DNA from: an uncultured Lachnospiraceae bacterium
GTDB taxonomy: Bacteria; Bacillota; Clostridia; Lachnospirales; Lachnospiraceae
NCBI GenBank assembly: GCA_947175775.1
Contig: CAMWNY010000071.1
Location: 1 to 9,749 of the forward strand
DNA: 9,749 nt
Direction of reading: 5' to 3'
Shown here piece after piece: positions 1 to 7,060 of this stretch. Within the stretch, counting starts at the first letter, position 1. Each line of letters begins with the position of its first letter. Made by a program: the position numbers and the translations under genes. Under the pieces are notes generated by a model, which was not told the DNA's origin, ran no database searches, and was given only the letters and a program-made list of their open reading frames with translations.

Positions 1-64
1 CAAAAACACAAATTACCGCAAAAAATTTAATCATATCTAAATATACCAGTCTTTCCCTCTGCAT
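1..64 (-). CDS. Acyltransferase-3-like membrane protein, N-terminal fragment (runs off the left edge)
   Basis: An ATG at 64-62 opens a frame that stays open to the window edge, giving 21 codons. The visible protein includes RLVYLDMIKFFAVICVF, a basic start followed by YLD, then I/L-K/R and the beginning of a hydrophobic helix. This is the usual opening of acyltransferase family 3 (PF01757), multi-pass membrane enzymes that O-acylate surface glycans. A GAGG lies about 12 nt upstream (plus-strand 77-80), rather far, and an in-frame ATG ten codons downstream is an alternative start. It lies 23 nt after the stop of the preceding SDR gene and is probably the next gene of the same operon. The family call rests on about 20 residues, so it is provisional; the catalytic His expected just beyond the helix start is outside the window. 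Confidence 0.55.
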   Translation of the reverse strand, partial: MQRERLVYLDMIKFFAVICVF

Positions 65-87
65 TATTATAAATTACCTCTATTCTT

Positions 88-918
88 TTAGCATTTTTTC
101 ATAATCTTTTCAATAATTGTACTATCTCCATATACTATCTTAGAATCGTATTCCCTATCAGGAAATGCTCCATATGCTAATTTAATATTCAGTCCTTTTT
201 CTTTAAGAAAGCTTTCAACTCTATCTGCTAACGATATGGGATTACCAGAGCACACATTTATAATTCCCGTATATTCATCCTGCGTACTTGTCTTTGCAAT
301 TTGTTTAGCCAATTCGTCTACTTCTATAAAGTCATATTTTGCTTGTCCCGAAGTAAATGGAAACTCATTTTTGCCTTCCTCAGCGGCTTGTAAAATTTTT
401 GTAAATATAGAATGATTCTTTACATCATCCCCTAATATGTAATATGCTCTCAGCCAATAAATATTTACATCCTTATCCTTTGCATACAACAAAAGAGACT
501 GCCTTAATGCATTTTTAGCTATACCATATTGCGATAGTGGATTACACGGTGTATTTTGATCTATTTTGCCCTCCCAAAAACCAATTTCATGCATTGTTCC
601 CATTACAGATATTCGTTTGCATCCACCATCTATCATATTACACAAAAACCTGTAATGGCTTGATAAATAGTCCATGTGTGCTTTTGAATTATGCACAAAT
701 CCATCTTTCCATGCCAAATGAATACACACATCCGGTTCTCCAAGTTTTCCATATACATCCAAATCGCCTGCAAATATATCTACATTACTATATTGGGCTT
801 TTGGATTAATTCCATTATTTACAATATCCACAGCTATCACTTTATGTCCATTATTTAAAAGCTCATTTACTACATGCCTCCCAATATAACCCGATGCACC
901 TGTTACTACTATTTTCAT
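88..918 (-). CDS. Extended SDR, NAD(P)-dependent sugar-nucleotide reductase/epimerase; candidate dTDP-6-deoxy-L-talose 4-dehydrogenase (Tll-like)
   Basis: The 276-aa protein is an extended short-chain dehydrogenase. The Rossmann glycine motif TGASGYIG is at residues 6-13 and the catalytic YGIAK (Tyr131, Lys135) follows VMGT near residue 107. The C-terminal half binds the sugar nucleotide (YDFIEVDE, INVCSGNP and FPDREYDS segments). The length is typical of short reductase-like members such as RmlD or Tll. From memory of the family, the INVCSG...FPDR tail resembles proteins annotated as dTDP-6-deoxy-L-talose 4-dehydrogenase, which reduce dTDP-4-keto-L-rhamnose; substrate and cofactor are not proven here. 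I chose the ATG at 918 over the GTG at 921 because GGAGG then sits 6 nt upstream. It begins 16 nt after the ABC ATPase gene ends, so it is co-transcribed with the exporter. Confidence 0.8.
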   Translation of the reverse strand: MKIVVTGASGYIGRHVVNELLNNGHKVIAVDIVNNGINPKAQYSNVDIFAGDLDVYGKLGEPDVCIHLAWKDGFVHNSKAHMDYLSSHYRFLCNMIDGGCKRISVMGTMHEIGFWEGKIDQNTPCNPLSQYGIAKNALRQSLLLYAKDKDVNIYWLRAYYILGDDVKNHSIFTKILQAAEEGKNEFPFTSGQAKYDFIEVDELAKQIAKTSTQDEYTGIINVCSGNPISLADRVESFLKEKGLNIKLAYGAFPDREYDSKIVYGDSTIIEKIMKKC

Positions 919-924
919 CACATT

Positions 925-929
925 CCTCC
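925..929 (-). promoter_or_regulatory. Ribosome binding site GGAGG of the 88-918 SDR gene
   Basis: Reading the minus strand, TGGAGGAATGTGATG places GGAGG 6 nt before the ATG at 918 and only 3 nt before the GTG at 921. The spacing favours the ATG as the start. Confidence 0.7.
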
Positions 930-934
930 ATTTT

Positions 935-2158
935 TTAATTCATTATACATTCACAATCTATTTTTGCCACCCCATATCTTGAAGAATCATCAATTATATC
1001 AAATTCTGCAAATGGTGTCAAACTTCCAATCAATCCTCCAATTCCATTCTCAGCATAAATAGATACAAAGAATTTTCCCGCTAAAAAATTTAAAACTTTT
1101 ATAGTAAAACAAAAATGATTTTCCTTTTTTAATAAATATCCCCTGCCACAATTATCATAAATATCAGCATATGCTAATATACCATCCGCCCGCATTATTT
1201 CGAATCTGAGGTTGGCAGTAGTGTCTATCGATGATGCAAAATCTAATTTTATAGCTATTCTTTCACCTATTCCCCATATTTTTTTTTCATTATCATTTAT
1301 ATCCAAAAGCTTAACTGACAACAATCTTATTTTAGATTCTTCTTTCATATCTATGTCATTAAATGTTTCTGATGTGTTTATATGCCTAGCTGCTAATTTC
1401 TTTCTTTCAGTCTCTTCTATATACTCTATATATTTTTGAGTTACGTCATTTGTTTCACCAACCGCAGCTATTCTACTATTATTTATCCAAATACACCTAT
1501 CACATACCTTTTCTATCTGATTCATAGAATGCGATACTAGTACAATCGTTGTACCCTGTTTTTTAATCTCTGCTATTTTTTGAAGACACTTTGATTGGAA
1601 ACCAGCATCACCAACTGCTAAAATCTCATCTACCAACAATATGTCTGCCTGTACATTAATCGCCACAGAAAACGCAAGCCGCATATACATCCCTGATGAA
1701 TATGTCCTAACGGGATTATTTATACATTCACCAAGCTCAGAAAATTCTATTATCTCATCAAGCTTATCATCAATCTCATATTTCTTTAATCCAAATATTG
1801 ATGCATTTATATATATATTTTCTTTTCCTGACAGATCTGGATGAAACCCTGCCCCAAGCTCTAATAAACTTGACACACGCCCCTTCACATTTATAATACC
1901 TGTATCAGGATAAATAATCTTTGTTAATAGCTTTAATGCTGTACTTTTCCCGCATCCATTTATCCCTATTAGCCCCACTGCTTCACCTTTATATATATCA
2001 AAGCTAATATCGTCAAGAACTTTCCGCGTTTCATATTTATTTCTATTTGCAAAAAGAAGCTTCTCTTTTAACATATGCCCTTTATCAAAATATATCCTAA
2101 AACTTTTGGATACATTTCTTACTTGTATAGTTACATCCTTACTCTTTTCTACGTCCAT
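935..2158 (-). CDS. wzt: ABC transporter ATP-binding protein of polysaccharide export, with Wzt-type C-terminal domain
   Basis: This 407-aa protein is the nucleotide-binding subunit that powers glycan export with the adjacent permease (RgpD/Wzt/TagH group). Walker A GINGCGKST is at residues 65-73, the signature SSGMYMRL at 154-161, Walker B ILLVDEIL at 173-180 and the H-loop SHSM around His210. A further domain of about 125 residues (roughly 279-402) after a linker matches the Wzt C-terminal beta-sandwich, which in O8/O9a-type systems binds the finished glycan end. TagH-like teichoic acid ATPases lack that exact arrangement. An upstream in-frame ATG would add 18 residues inside the permease gene; I reject it because GAGGAG lies 7 nt before the ATG at 2158. 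The start lies just 1 nt after the permease stop codon, so translation is probably coupled. Confidence 0.93.
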   Translation of the reverse strand: MDVEKSKDVTIQVRNVSKSFRIYFDKGHMLKEKLLFANRNKYETRKVLDDISFDIYKGEAVGLIGINGCGKSTALKLLTKIIYPDTGIINVKGRVSSLLELGAGFHPDLSGKENIYINASIFGLKKYEIDDKLDEIIEFSELGECINNPVRTYSSGMYMRLAFSVAINVQADILLVDEILAVGDAGFQSKCLQKIAEIKKQGTTIVLVSHSMNQIEKVCDRCIWINNSRIAAVGETNDVTQKYIEYIEETERKKLAARHINTSETFNDIDMKEESKIRLLSVKLLDINDNEKKIWGIGERIAIKLDFASSIDTTANLRFEIMRADGILAYADIYDNCGRGYLLKKENHFCFTIKVLNFLAGKFFVSIYAENGIGGLIGSLTPFAEFDIIDDSSRYGVAKIDCECIMN

Positions 2159-2159
2159 A

Positions 2160-2933
2160 TTAAAACTCCTCAACAAATCTTCTTTGCAGCCAGTCAAATA
2201 TCGCGCAACCAATAATTAACGCTGCTGTTGCCCATACTAACGCATTCATTAAGGTACTCATATTAGGCACATTTTTATAATAAAGTATATCTCTGTACGC
2301 TTCTATAATAGCAGTCATAGGATTTAAACGTATAATCCCCTTAAATTCTTCTGGAACAGAATCCATTGAATAAACAACCGGACATGCATACATTAATCCC
2401 AAAGAAAGAATGCCAAATATTTGTTCCATATCTCTATAGTACACAGAAATGGCACTACATGCCATTGTTATCCCCAATGCAAGAACATATTGTATTAAAA
2501 ATACAATTGGCAGCCATACAATTGCTTGCAAATTTATACCTATACCGGAGAGCAGCAAAACAACAAATATCACCAAAAATGACAACAACATATTCACAAA
2601 CTGACTTGTTGCAAATGATATAGGAAGCACTTCTCTCGGAAAATATATTTTTTTCACCATTTCCTGCTGATCCGTAACTGCCCTTGCTCCTCCAGTCAAG
2701 CATGCCGAAAAGAAAATCCATGGAATTAATGCTACAAACAAATGCATATAATAATTTTCAACGTTAATTGGCATTACCACTGAAAAAGCAAACGTATATA
2801 TCAATAATTGAAACAGTGGGTTTAAAAATGTCCACATAAAACCAATTAATGAATTTTTATATTTTCCTTTTAAATCTCGCCTTACAAGGCTAAAAATCAT
2901 TTCTCTATACGCATAAATCTCTTTTATATCCAT
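2160..2933 (-). CDS. wzm: ABC-2 type polysaccharide export permease
   Basis: The 257-aa integral membrane protein is the channel-forming subunit that moves lipid-linked polysaccharide across the cytoplasmic membrane (RgpC/Wzm/TagG group). It starts with an amphipathic cytoplasmic stretch and the family hallmark RRDLKGKYKNSLIGFMW (18-34) leading into the first membrane segment. About six membrane segments are visible: roughly 29-55, 63-80, 108-130, 138-165, 172-188 and 228-246. The conserved RLNPMTAIIEAYRD segment (202-215) precedes the last one. Length is normal for the family. It begins 12 nt after the RgpF-like gene stop, with AAAAAGG upstream of its ATG, and ends 1 nt before the ATPase start, so these genes form one export unit. 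Confidence 0.93.
   Translation of the reverse strand: MDIKEIYAYREMIFSLVRRDLKGKYKNSLIGFMWTFLNPLFQLLIYTFAFSVVMPINVENYYMHLFVALIPWIFFSACLTGGARAVTDQQEMVKKIYFPREVLPISFATSQFVNMLLSFLVIFVVLLLSGIGINLQAIVWLPIVFLIQYVLALGITMACSAISVYYRDMEQIFGILSLGLMYACPVVYSMDSVPEEFKGIIRLNPMTAIIEAYRDILYYKNVPNMSTLMNALVWATAALIIGCAIFDWLQRRFVEEF
2166..2171 (-). promoter_or_regulatory. Ribosome binding site GAGGAG of the ABC ATPase, inside the permease 3' end
   Basis: GAGGAG lies in the last permease codons, 7 nt before the ATG at 2158. It decides the ATPase start and implies that termination on the permease and initiation on the ATPase are coupled. Confidence 0.75.
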
Positions 2934-2945
2934 ATTCGTACCTTT

Positions 2946-4847
2946 TTAGTTATCCTCGTATTTATATACTTTATGAGGTCCCATTATTTTTCTCTTAAAA
3001 TTAATAATGCCCACAAATATTTTCTTAGGAAATATTTTTCTTAAGAAATACTTAATCCTATAATCCCAGCCATGAAAATTAATCCTTATGCCATTTTGAG
3101 ACTGAAACAATCCCAACAAATCATGTGTTCCAAATGTTCCAGCATAATACATCAAGGTTGTATATTCTATCTTGGCAAAATTGTCGCTCATTACCACAGC
3201 AGTATAATAACCGGCTTCTTGTGCAACATAAGCATAACACCTTTCTATTGCATGGGATATTGTTCCATCTATTGGTAATGGTTCTTCCGGAAAATCCTCA
3301 TACGCCCAATTATACTTAAAAAGTTTCTTAACCGCGGATGTTCTAAACCAAAAACAAGATCCGTGTGGAGCTATAGGCACCTTATATTTATCAATAGGAA
3401 CCGATATGTTCAATTTTTTTAACAAATCTACAGTATTAATATAATTCTTATCCCAAGTCTGTAATAACCCAAATATATACGGACCATGTAACGGCTTAGG
3501 TGGACATATCACTCCTAAATGATTATTGTCTTCAAATAATTGTAATACATTTTCTACATATTGCTTTGATTCCAAAACATTTTTATAGCAAATATATGCA
3601 AATCCTTCTCCCACACTTCCCGGTTTTTCCTGTGTTACCTTTTTATCATGTATAAAGCATATGTAATCATATTTATCTACAAGTTCATGTCCGACAATAA
3701 GAAGCGCAGATACATCCCTTCCTCTATTTTTCACTAGTTTTACAGACACATTGTTTTTTAAATTTTTACAATAAGCCTCTATCTGTTTCTTTTTTTCATC
3801 TGTTTGTGTTGTAATATAAATGTCCGCATCTTCAGGCATATTAGAAATATAGGAATAAAGATTTTTTAACTCGTCCACATAATATATATGCGCAAGCATC
3901 GCCACTCTTCTTTTTTGAGGAGGCTTTTCCTTGAACTTTTGTAAGCTGATATTCGTAGGGAGCGTATAATTTAAATGTAAATTTTTCGCTATCTCCGTAT
4001 GGTCCATCGTTCTAAGAATATTTTGCCAAATCAGCTCAACATCATAAAGCCCACTTTGATACAAAAAATCATATAATTCTACCACCGGTTGTCCTGCAGT
4101 AGTTTCAAGCATCTGACCATAATCGTGAAAAAAAGCCCTCCTTTTAAATATAGGGCACTTTCTATTCTCAACCATTTCTCTAGCACAGTAAAACGCAGGA
4201 TATGCTGACATATTTTCCAAATCAGTAACATCTACTGACACGTCCCATTTATATCCTAAATCGGCAAAATACTTTGTGAAATACGATTCATGATAACATA
4301 CGGAATCCCTATAATTTTCAACCTTTCGAAAATTATCCCAATAATCTTGAAACTCTTTTGAACACAGTAATTTTTTCCTGTATACCATAAAATGTGACTG
4401 AATATGCTCCGGAAGGTACCCATACGGATTAAGTCCATAAGGATCTTCGTCGACTCTCTCATGTTTCGTAATACCCCAAAAATCCACATCTTTTTCTTTC
4501 ATCTTGCTGAATGTATCAGCAAACGGGTATACCGGACCCATTATCGTATGATTTAGCATTATCAACTCATCCAATAATTCTATTTTATCCCAACCCAAAT
4601 AAGATAATCCTTCTTTGTATGCCCAAACGTCTAAGCCTTCATTAGGTCGAACAATTATCTTTGAATTATATTTTTCAAACTTCTTTTGTCCGTCTTCATT
4701 TAATTTTCCATTACAAATAATAACCAGTTCATCAATATTCTGTATCAGGTCGTCCAACAAATATATAATATAGTCATCCACTATTCCGTCTTTATCAAAA
4801 AAGAAATATATGCAACCTCTTTTTTGTCCATCCTTAATTCTTAGCAT
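2946..4847 (-). CDS. rgpF: RgpF-like rhamnan synthesis glycosyltransferase with two similar halves
   Basis: The 633-aa protein matches the rhamnan synthesis F family (PF05045), cytoplasmic glycosyltransferases that build rhamnose-rich polysaccharide. Two halves look alike: residues 63-80 (KIIVRPNEGLDVWAYKEG) and 370-386 (KLVKNRGRDVSALLIVG) occupy equivalent places. Each is followed by a strand and a short motif (LIMLNHTIMGPVYPF at 95-109; YDYICFIHDKK at 393-403), then a segment ending in F-x-x-R/Y-x-x-x-L-x (HFMVYRKKLL at 152-161; CFWFRTSAVKKLF at 498-510). The tail after about 590 is basic (RKIFPKKIF), perhaps for membrane contact. No signal peptide or membrane helix is seen. AGAGG lies 5 nt before the ATG. 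It is followed directly by the exporter genes, as expected for an rgp-type locus. The exact sugar and linkage cannot be read from the sequence. Confidence 0.88.
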   Translation of the reverse strand: MLRIKDGQKRGCIYFFFDKDGIVDDYIIYLLDDLIQNIDELVIICNGKLNEDGQKKFEKYNSKIIVRPNEGLDVWAYKEGLSYLGWDKIELLDELIMLNHTIMGPVYPFADTFSKMKEKDVDFWGITKHERVDEDPYGLNPYGYLPEHIQSHFMVYRKKLLCSKEFQDYWDNFRKVENYRDSVCYHESYFTKYFADLGYKWDVSVDVTDLENMSAYPAFYCAREMVENRKCPIFKRRAFFHDYGQMLETTAGQPVVELYDFLYQSGLYDVELIWQNILRTMDHTEIAKNLHLNYTLPTNISLQKFKEKPPQKRRVAMLAHIYYVDELKNLYSYISNMPEDADIYITTQTDEKKKQIEAYCKNLKNNVSVKLVKNRGRDVSALLIVGHELVDKYDYICFIHDKKVTQEKPGSVGEGFAYICYKNVLESKQYVENVLQLFEDNNHLGVICPPKPLHGPYIFGLLQTWDKNYINTVDLLKKLNISVPIDKYKVPIAPHGSCFWFRTSAVKKLFKYNWAYEDFPEEPLPIDGTISHAIERCYAYVAQEAGYYTAVVMSDNFAKIEYTTLMYYAGTFGTHDLLGLFQSQNGIRINFHGWDYRIKYFLRKIFPKKIFVGIINFKRKIMGPHKVYKYEDN

Positions 4848-4911
4848 TGTACCTCTATTCTCCCTCTTGGAATTATACGCAGAAGACGTATTTCACGCAA
4901 AACTTACAACT

Positions 4912-4940
4912 ATTATAATTCTGCATACTTCGATTGTAAA
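4912..4940 (-). promoter_or_regulatory. Internal sigma-A-type promoter upstream of rgpF-wzm-wzt
   Basis: On the minus strand, TTTACA (4940-4935), a 17-nt spacer and a perfect TATAAT (4917-4912) lie in the 154-nt gap (5001-4848) before the RgpF-like gene. Transcription would start near 4905, leaving a leader of about 57 nt. This is the best promoter match in the window. The leader contains a small 5-bp hairpin (4875-4891, loop of 7). No convincing terminator follows the epimerase gene, so read-through from upstream is also likely. Confidence 0.7.
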
Positions 4941-5001
4941 CAAATTTCCGCATTTTGTATTATATTGCATAAGAATGAAACAATTACCATAAAGCTGTCT
5001 C

Positions 5002-6150
5002 TTATTTTCTAATAAACATCCCTGTCTTTTCCATTTCCTTCAATGATTCTTCATACCCGCTGTTATCTATGCTCTGATTGAGAACCCAATCACAAAAATT
5101 ATGCAATCCTTCTTCTAACAAAACCGTCTGTTTAAAGCCAAGTATCCGCTCAGACTTTGAAATATCAGCAATATTATGTGCTATATCACCTATTCTAAAA
5201 TCTCCAGTTATATTAATCTTACTATCACTTTTATATTCCTTTTTCAGAAACTGTGCTATTTCTATTACACTTGTACCAACTCCGCTTCCCAAATTGATTA
5301 TTTCTGAGTTGCTTTCCTTTATATCCAAAGAGTTAATTACCGCATCTGCTACATCCACCACATTGATAAAATCTCTGCTTTCCGTGCCATCTTCAAAAAT
5401 ATTAATTGGTTTATTTTCCAACATAAGTGTTGAAAATATTGATAGTATTCCCGTATATGGATTTTTTAATGATTGTCCAACGCCATATACATTCTGAAAC
5501 CGAAATATTGTATAATCAATCCCCATTGCTGGACACATTGTAGATAACATATTCTCCTGAGTATACTTAGTAAATGCATACAATGAATTTGGTTTTACCA
5601 AACTGTCCTCTGTCGTTAACGCTATTTTTAATTTTTCCCCACAGTGCTCACAATATATATTAAAATTACCTTTCTGCATAGTTTCCTTCCTTCGTGCATT
5701 CGGGTATACAACACCGCATTGGGGACAAATATATTTACCTTCTCCATAAACAGATCGCGATGACGATAAAATTATTTTTTTTACTGCACTTTTCTTGTTT
5801 GCACTTGAAATTGCCTGAAGAATATTAGAAGTTCCCATTATATTTACTTCATTATAACGGTTTATCATATACATTGACTGACCGGTTCCCGTTTCAGCCG
5901 CTAAATGAATAACATACTCTTGACCGTCTAATGCGCTTTTAACTGCATCAAAATCACAAATGTCAGCTTTTATAAAATGGCATTTATCTTTTATCGATGC
6001 ATAAAGATAAGAATTCTCCCAATCGTCTCCATGAATTTGTTTTGTCATGGCATCCAATACAGTAATATTATAACTTCCTAATGAACTTAACTTTTTTACA
6101 ATCTCACTTCCAATAAATCCTGCACCACCAGTAATTAATATATTTTTCAT
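5002..6150 (-). CDS. Extended SDR NAD-dependent epimerase with inserted four-Cys zinc-ribbon-like segment; candidate dTDP-L-rhamnose 4-epimerase
   Basis: The 382-aa protein has the Rossmann motif GGAGFIG at 8-14, the family HLAAETG segment at 82-88, LSSSRSVYGEG at 128-138 and the catalytic YAFTK (Tyr191, Lys195). The conserved RFQNVYG and SRDFINVVDVADA segments follow. Between the SSS motif and the catalytic Tyr an insert carries CPQC (Cys142, Cys145) and CEHC (Cys167, Cys170), a likely zinc knuckle absent from GalE and RmlB. I recall this insertion from epimerases annotated as dTDP-L-rhamnose 4-epimerase (WbiB-like), which make dTDP-6-deoxy-L-talose; the substrate is an inference. AAGGA lies 7 nt before the ATG and overlaps the second stop codon of the interrupted GT2 frame. 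Its GC content is clearly lower than that of the genes to its right. Confidence 0.85.
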   Translation of the reverse strand: MKNILITGGAGFIGSEIVKKLSSLGSYNITVLDAMTKQIHGDDWENSYLYASIKDKCHFIKADICDFDAVKSALDGQEYVIHLAAETGTGQSMYMINRYNEVNIMGTSNILQAISSANKKSAVKKIILSSSRSVYGEGKYICPQCGVVYPNARRKETMQKGNFNIYCEHCGEKLKIALTTEDSLVKPNSLYAFTKYTQENMLSTMCPAMGIDYTIFRFQNVYGVGQSLKNPYTGILSIFSTLMLENKPINIFEDGTESRDFINVVDVADAVINSLDIKESNSEIINLGSGVGTSVIEIAQFLKKEYKSDSKINITGDFRIGDIAHNIADISKSERILGFKQTVLLEEGLHNFCDWVLNQSIDNSGYEESLKEMEKTGMFIRK

Positions 6151-6160
6151 TTTAGTGTCC

Positions 6161-6232
6161 TTATTTTATCCTTTTATCATCAACATATTTTTTATTATAA
6201 GCTAATTTTAGTGCCATTGTAAACACTTTTCT
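6161..6232 (-). other. Open 23-codon continuation of the GT2 frame after its stop (likely lost C-terminus)
   Basis: Directly after the GT2 stop TAA (6235-6233) the same frame stays open for 23 codons, including RKVFTMALKLAYNKKY, and ends at a TAA (6163-6161) just 10 nt before the epimerase ATG. The residues look like a normal basic helical GT2 tail. With one sense codon in place of the stop, the protein would be 299 aa, nearer the family's usual size, and the otherwise odd 82-nt gap would become standard operon spacing. A nonsense mutation is the simplest reading; a sequencing error or a naturally short protein are alternatives. Confidence 0.45.
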
Positions 6233-7060
6233 TTAGTTCACAATAATTTTCATTTCATCCAATAATAATGCCTTACACCCATACACCACCTTATGCCCCC
6301 AATGCCCCACAAGCAGTCTCACATACGCCCCATAAAACTTCTTCTGCTTAAAAAACTGAAGTCTTTCTTTCTGTGCGTCCAGGTCTGCCTTTACCGCCTC
6401 GTTCGTATAAGTTGTGCTAATGCTATGCTTTCGCGGGCGGTAATAATAGAGCTTTTCCGTTGTAACCGCGATGGTCTCAGCGCAATTGACAAACAAATGG
6501 CTCGTGTAAACATCCTCATGGATTCTTCCCTCGGGAAATAACTGAACGGTTTCAAGTTTTCTGAATATCTGACGGTCGTAAAGCTTATTCCACGACACCG
6601 TTTCTATGGCTTTCAGCTTGCCGTGCCAATTTTGAAGCATTTTTTTGGAGGTCAGTATGTATTTTTTTGCATTGGCTTCAGGTACCATTTCCTTTAAAGT
6701 TCGGGTGTAAGCACAGGCAGCAATCTGTGCATTGCTTTTTATGAGTAACCGGTATAATTTCTCAATATATTTGCTGTCGACCATATCATCCGCATCAACA
6801 AACGCAATATATCTGCCGCTTGATACCTCATATCCTTTATTTCTAGCTGCCGACAAGCCTCCATTTTTCTGATGAATTGCTTTGACGCGCCTATCCTTCA
6901 GCGCATATTCATCACACAATTGAGGGCAGTTATCCACAGACCCATCATCTACCAGGATGATTTCCAAATTCTGATATGTTTGGCATAAAATCGAATCAAT
7001 ACACGCGCACAGGTATTCGCTTACATTATAGACCGGAACAACCACACTGATTAAATCCAT
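6233..7060 (-). CDS. Glycosyltransferase family 2 (GT-A), probably truncated at the C-terminus
   Basis: The 275-aa protein is a cytoplasmic inverting glycosyltransferase using a nucleotide sugar. It opens with MDLISVVVPVYN, followed by IILVDDGS (nucleotide-binding Asp residues near 38-39), NGGLSAARNKG (around 66-76), FVDADDMVD (the metal-binding DxD at 89-91), HED at 181-183 (catalytic base region) and YYYRPRKHSIS near 206-216. The acceptor sugar cannot be read. I chose the ATG at 7060: the domain starts there and GGGGGAGG lies 10 nt upstream, while the earlier ATG at 7090 only adds a Gly-rich stretch within the GT4 gene. It overlaps the GT4 gene by 10 nt. Its frame continues as plausible coding sequence after the stop (see 6161-6232). 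GC content is higher than in the genes downstream. Confidence 0.88.
   Translation of the reverse strand: MDLISVVVPVYNVSEYLCACIDSILCQTYQNLEIILVDDGSVDNCPQLCDEYALKDRRVKAIHQKNGGLSAARNKGYEVSSGRYIAFVDADDMVDSKYIEKLYRLLIKSNAQIAACAYTRTLKEMVPEANAKKYILTSKKMLQNWHGKLKAIETVSWNKLYDRQIFRKLETVQLFPEGRIHEDVYTSHLFVNCAETIAVTTEKLYYYRPRKHSISTTYTNEAVKADLDAQKERLQFFKQKKFYGAYVRLLVGHWGHKVVYGCKALLLDEMKIIVN

Noticed and set aside
2159..2212. Longer start for the ABC ATPase, adding 18 residues
   Set aside because: It lies wholly inside the permease gene, the extra residues do not fit the family, and GAGGAG is correctly spaced for the ATG at 2158.
2455..2721. Minus-strand open frame of 88 codons inside the permease
   Set aside because: It is another frame of a well-supported membrane protein gene, with no ribosome binding site or family features.
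4976..5001. Weak hairpin GAGACA...TGTTTC after the epimerase stop as a terminator
   Set aside because: Six pairs including a wobble with a long loop and no following U-run is not convincing.
5078..5497. Plus-strand open frame of 139 codons
   Set aside because: It lies antisense within the epimerase gene, which has clear SDR motifs; the frame shows no recognisable domain and is a shadow.
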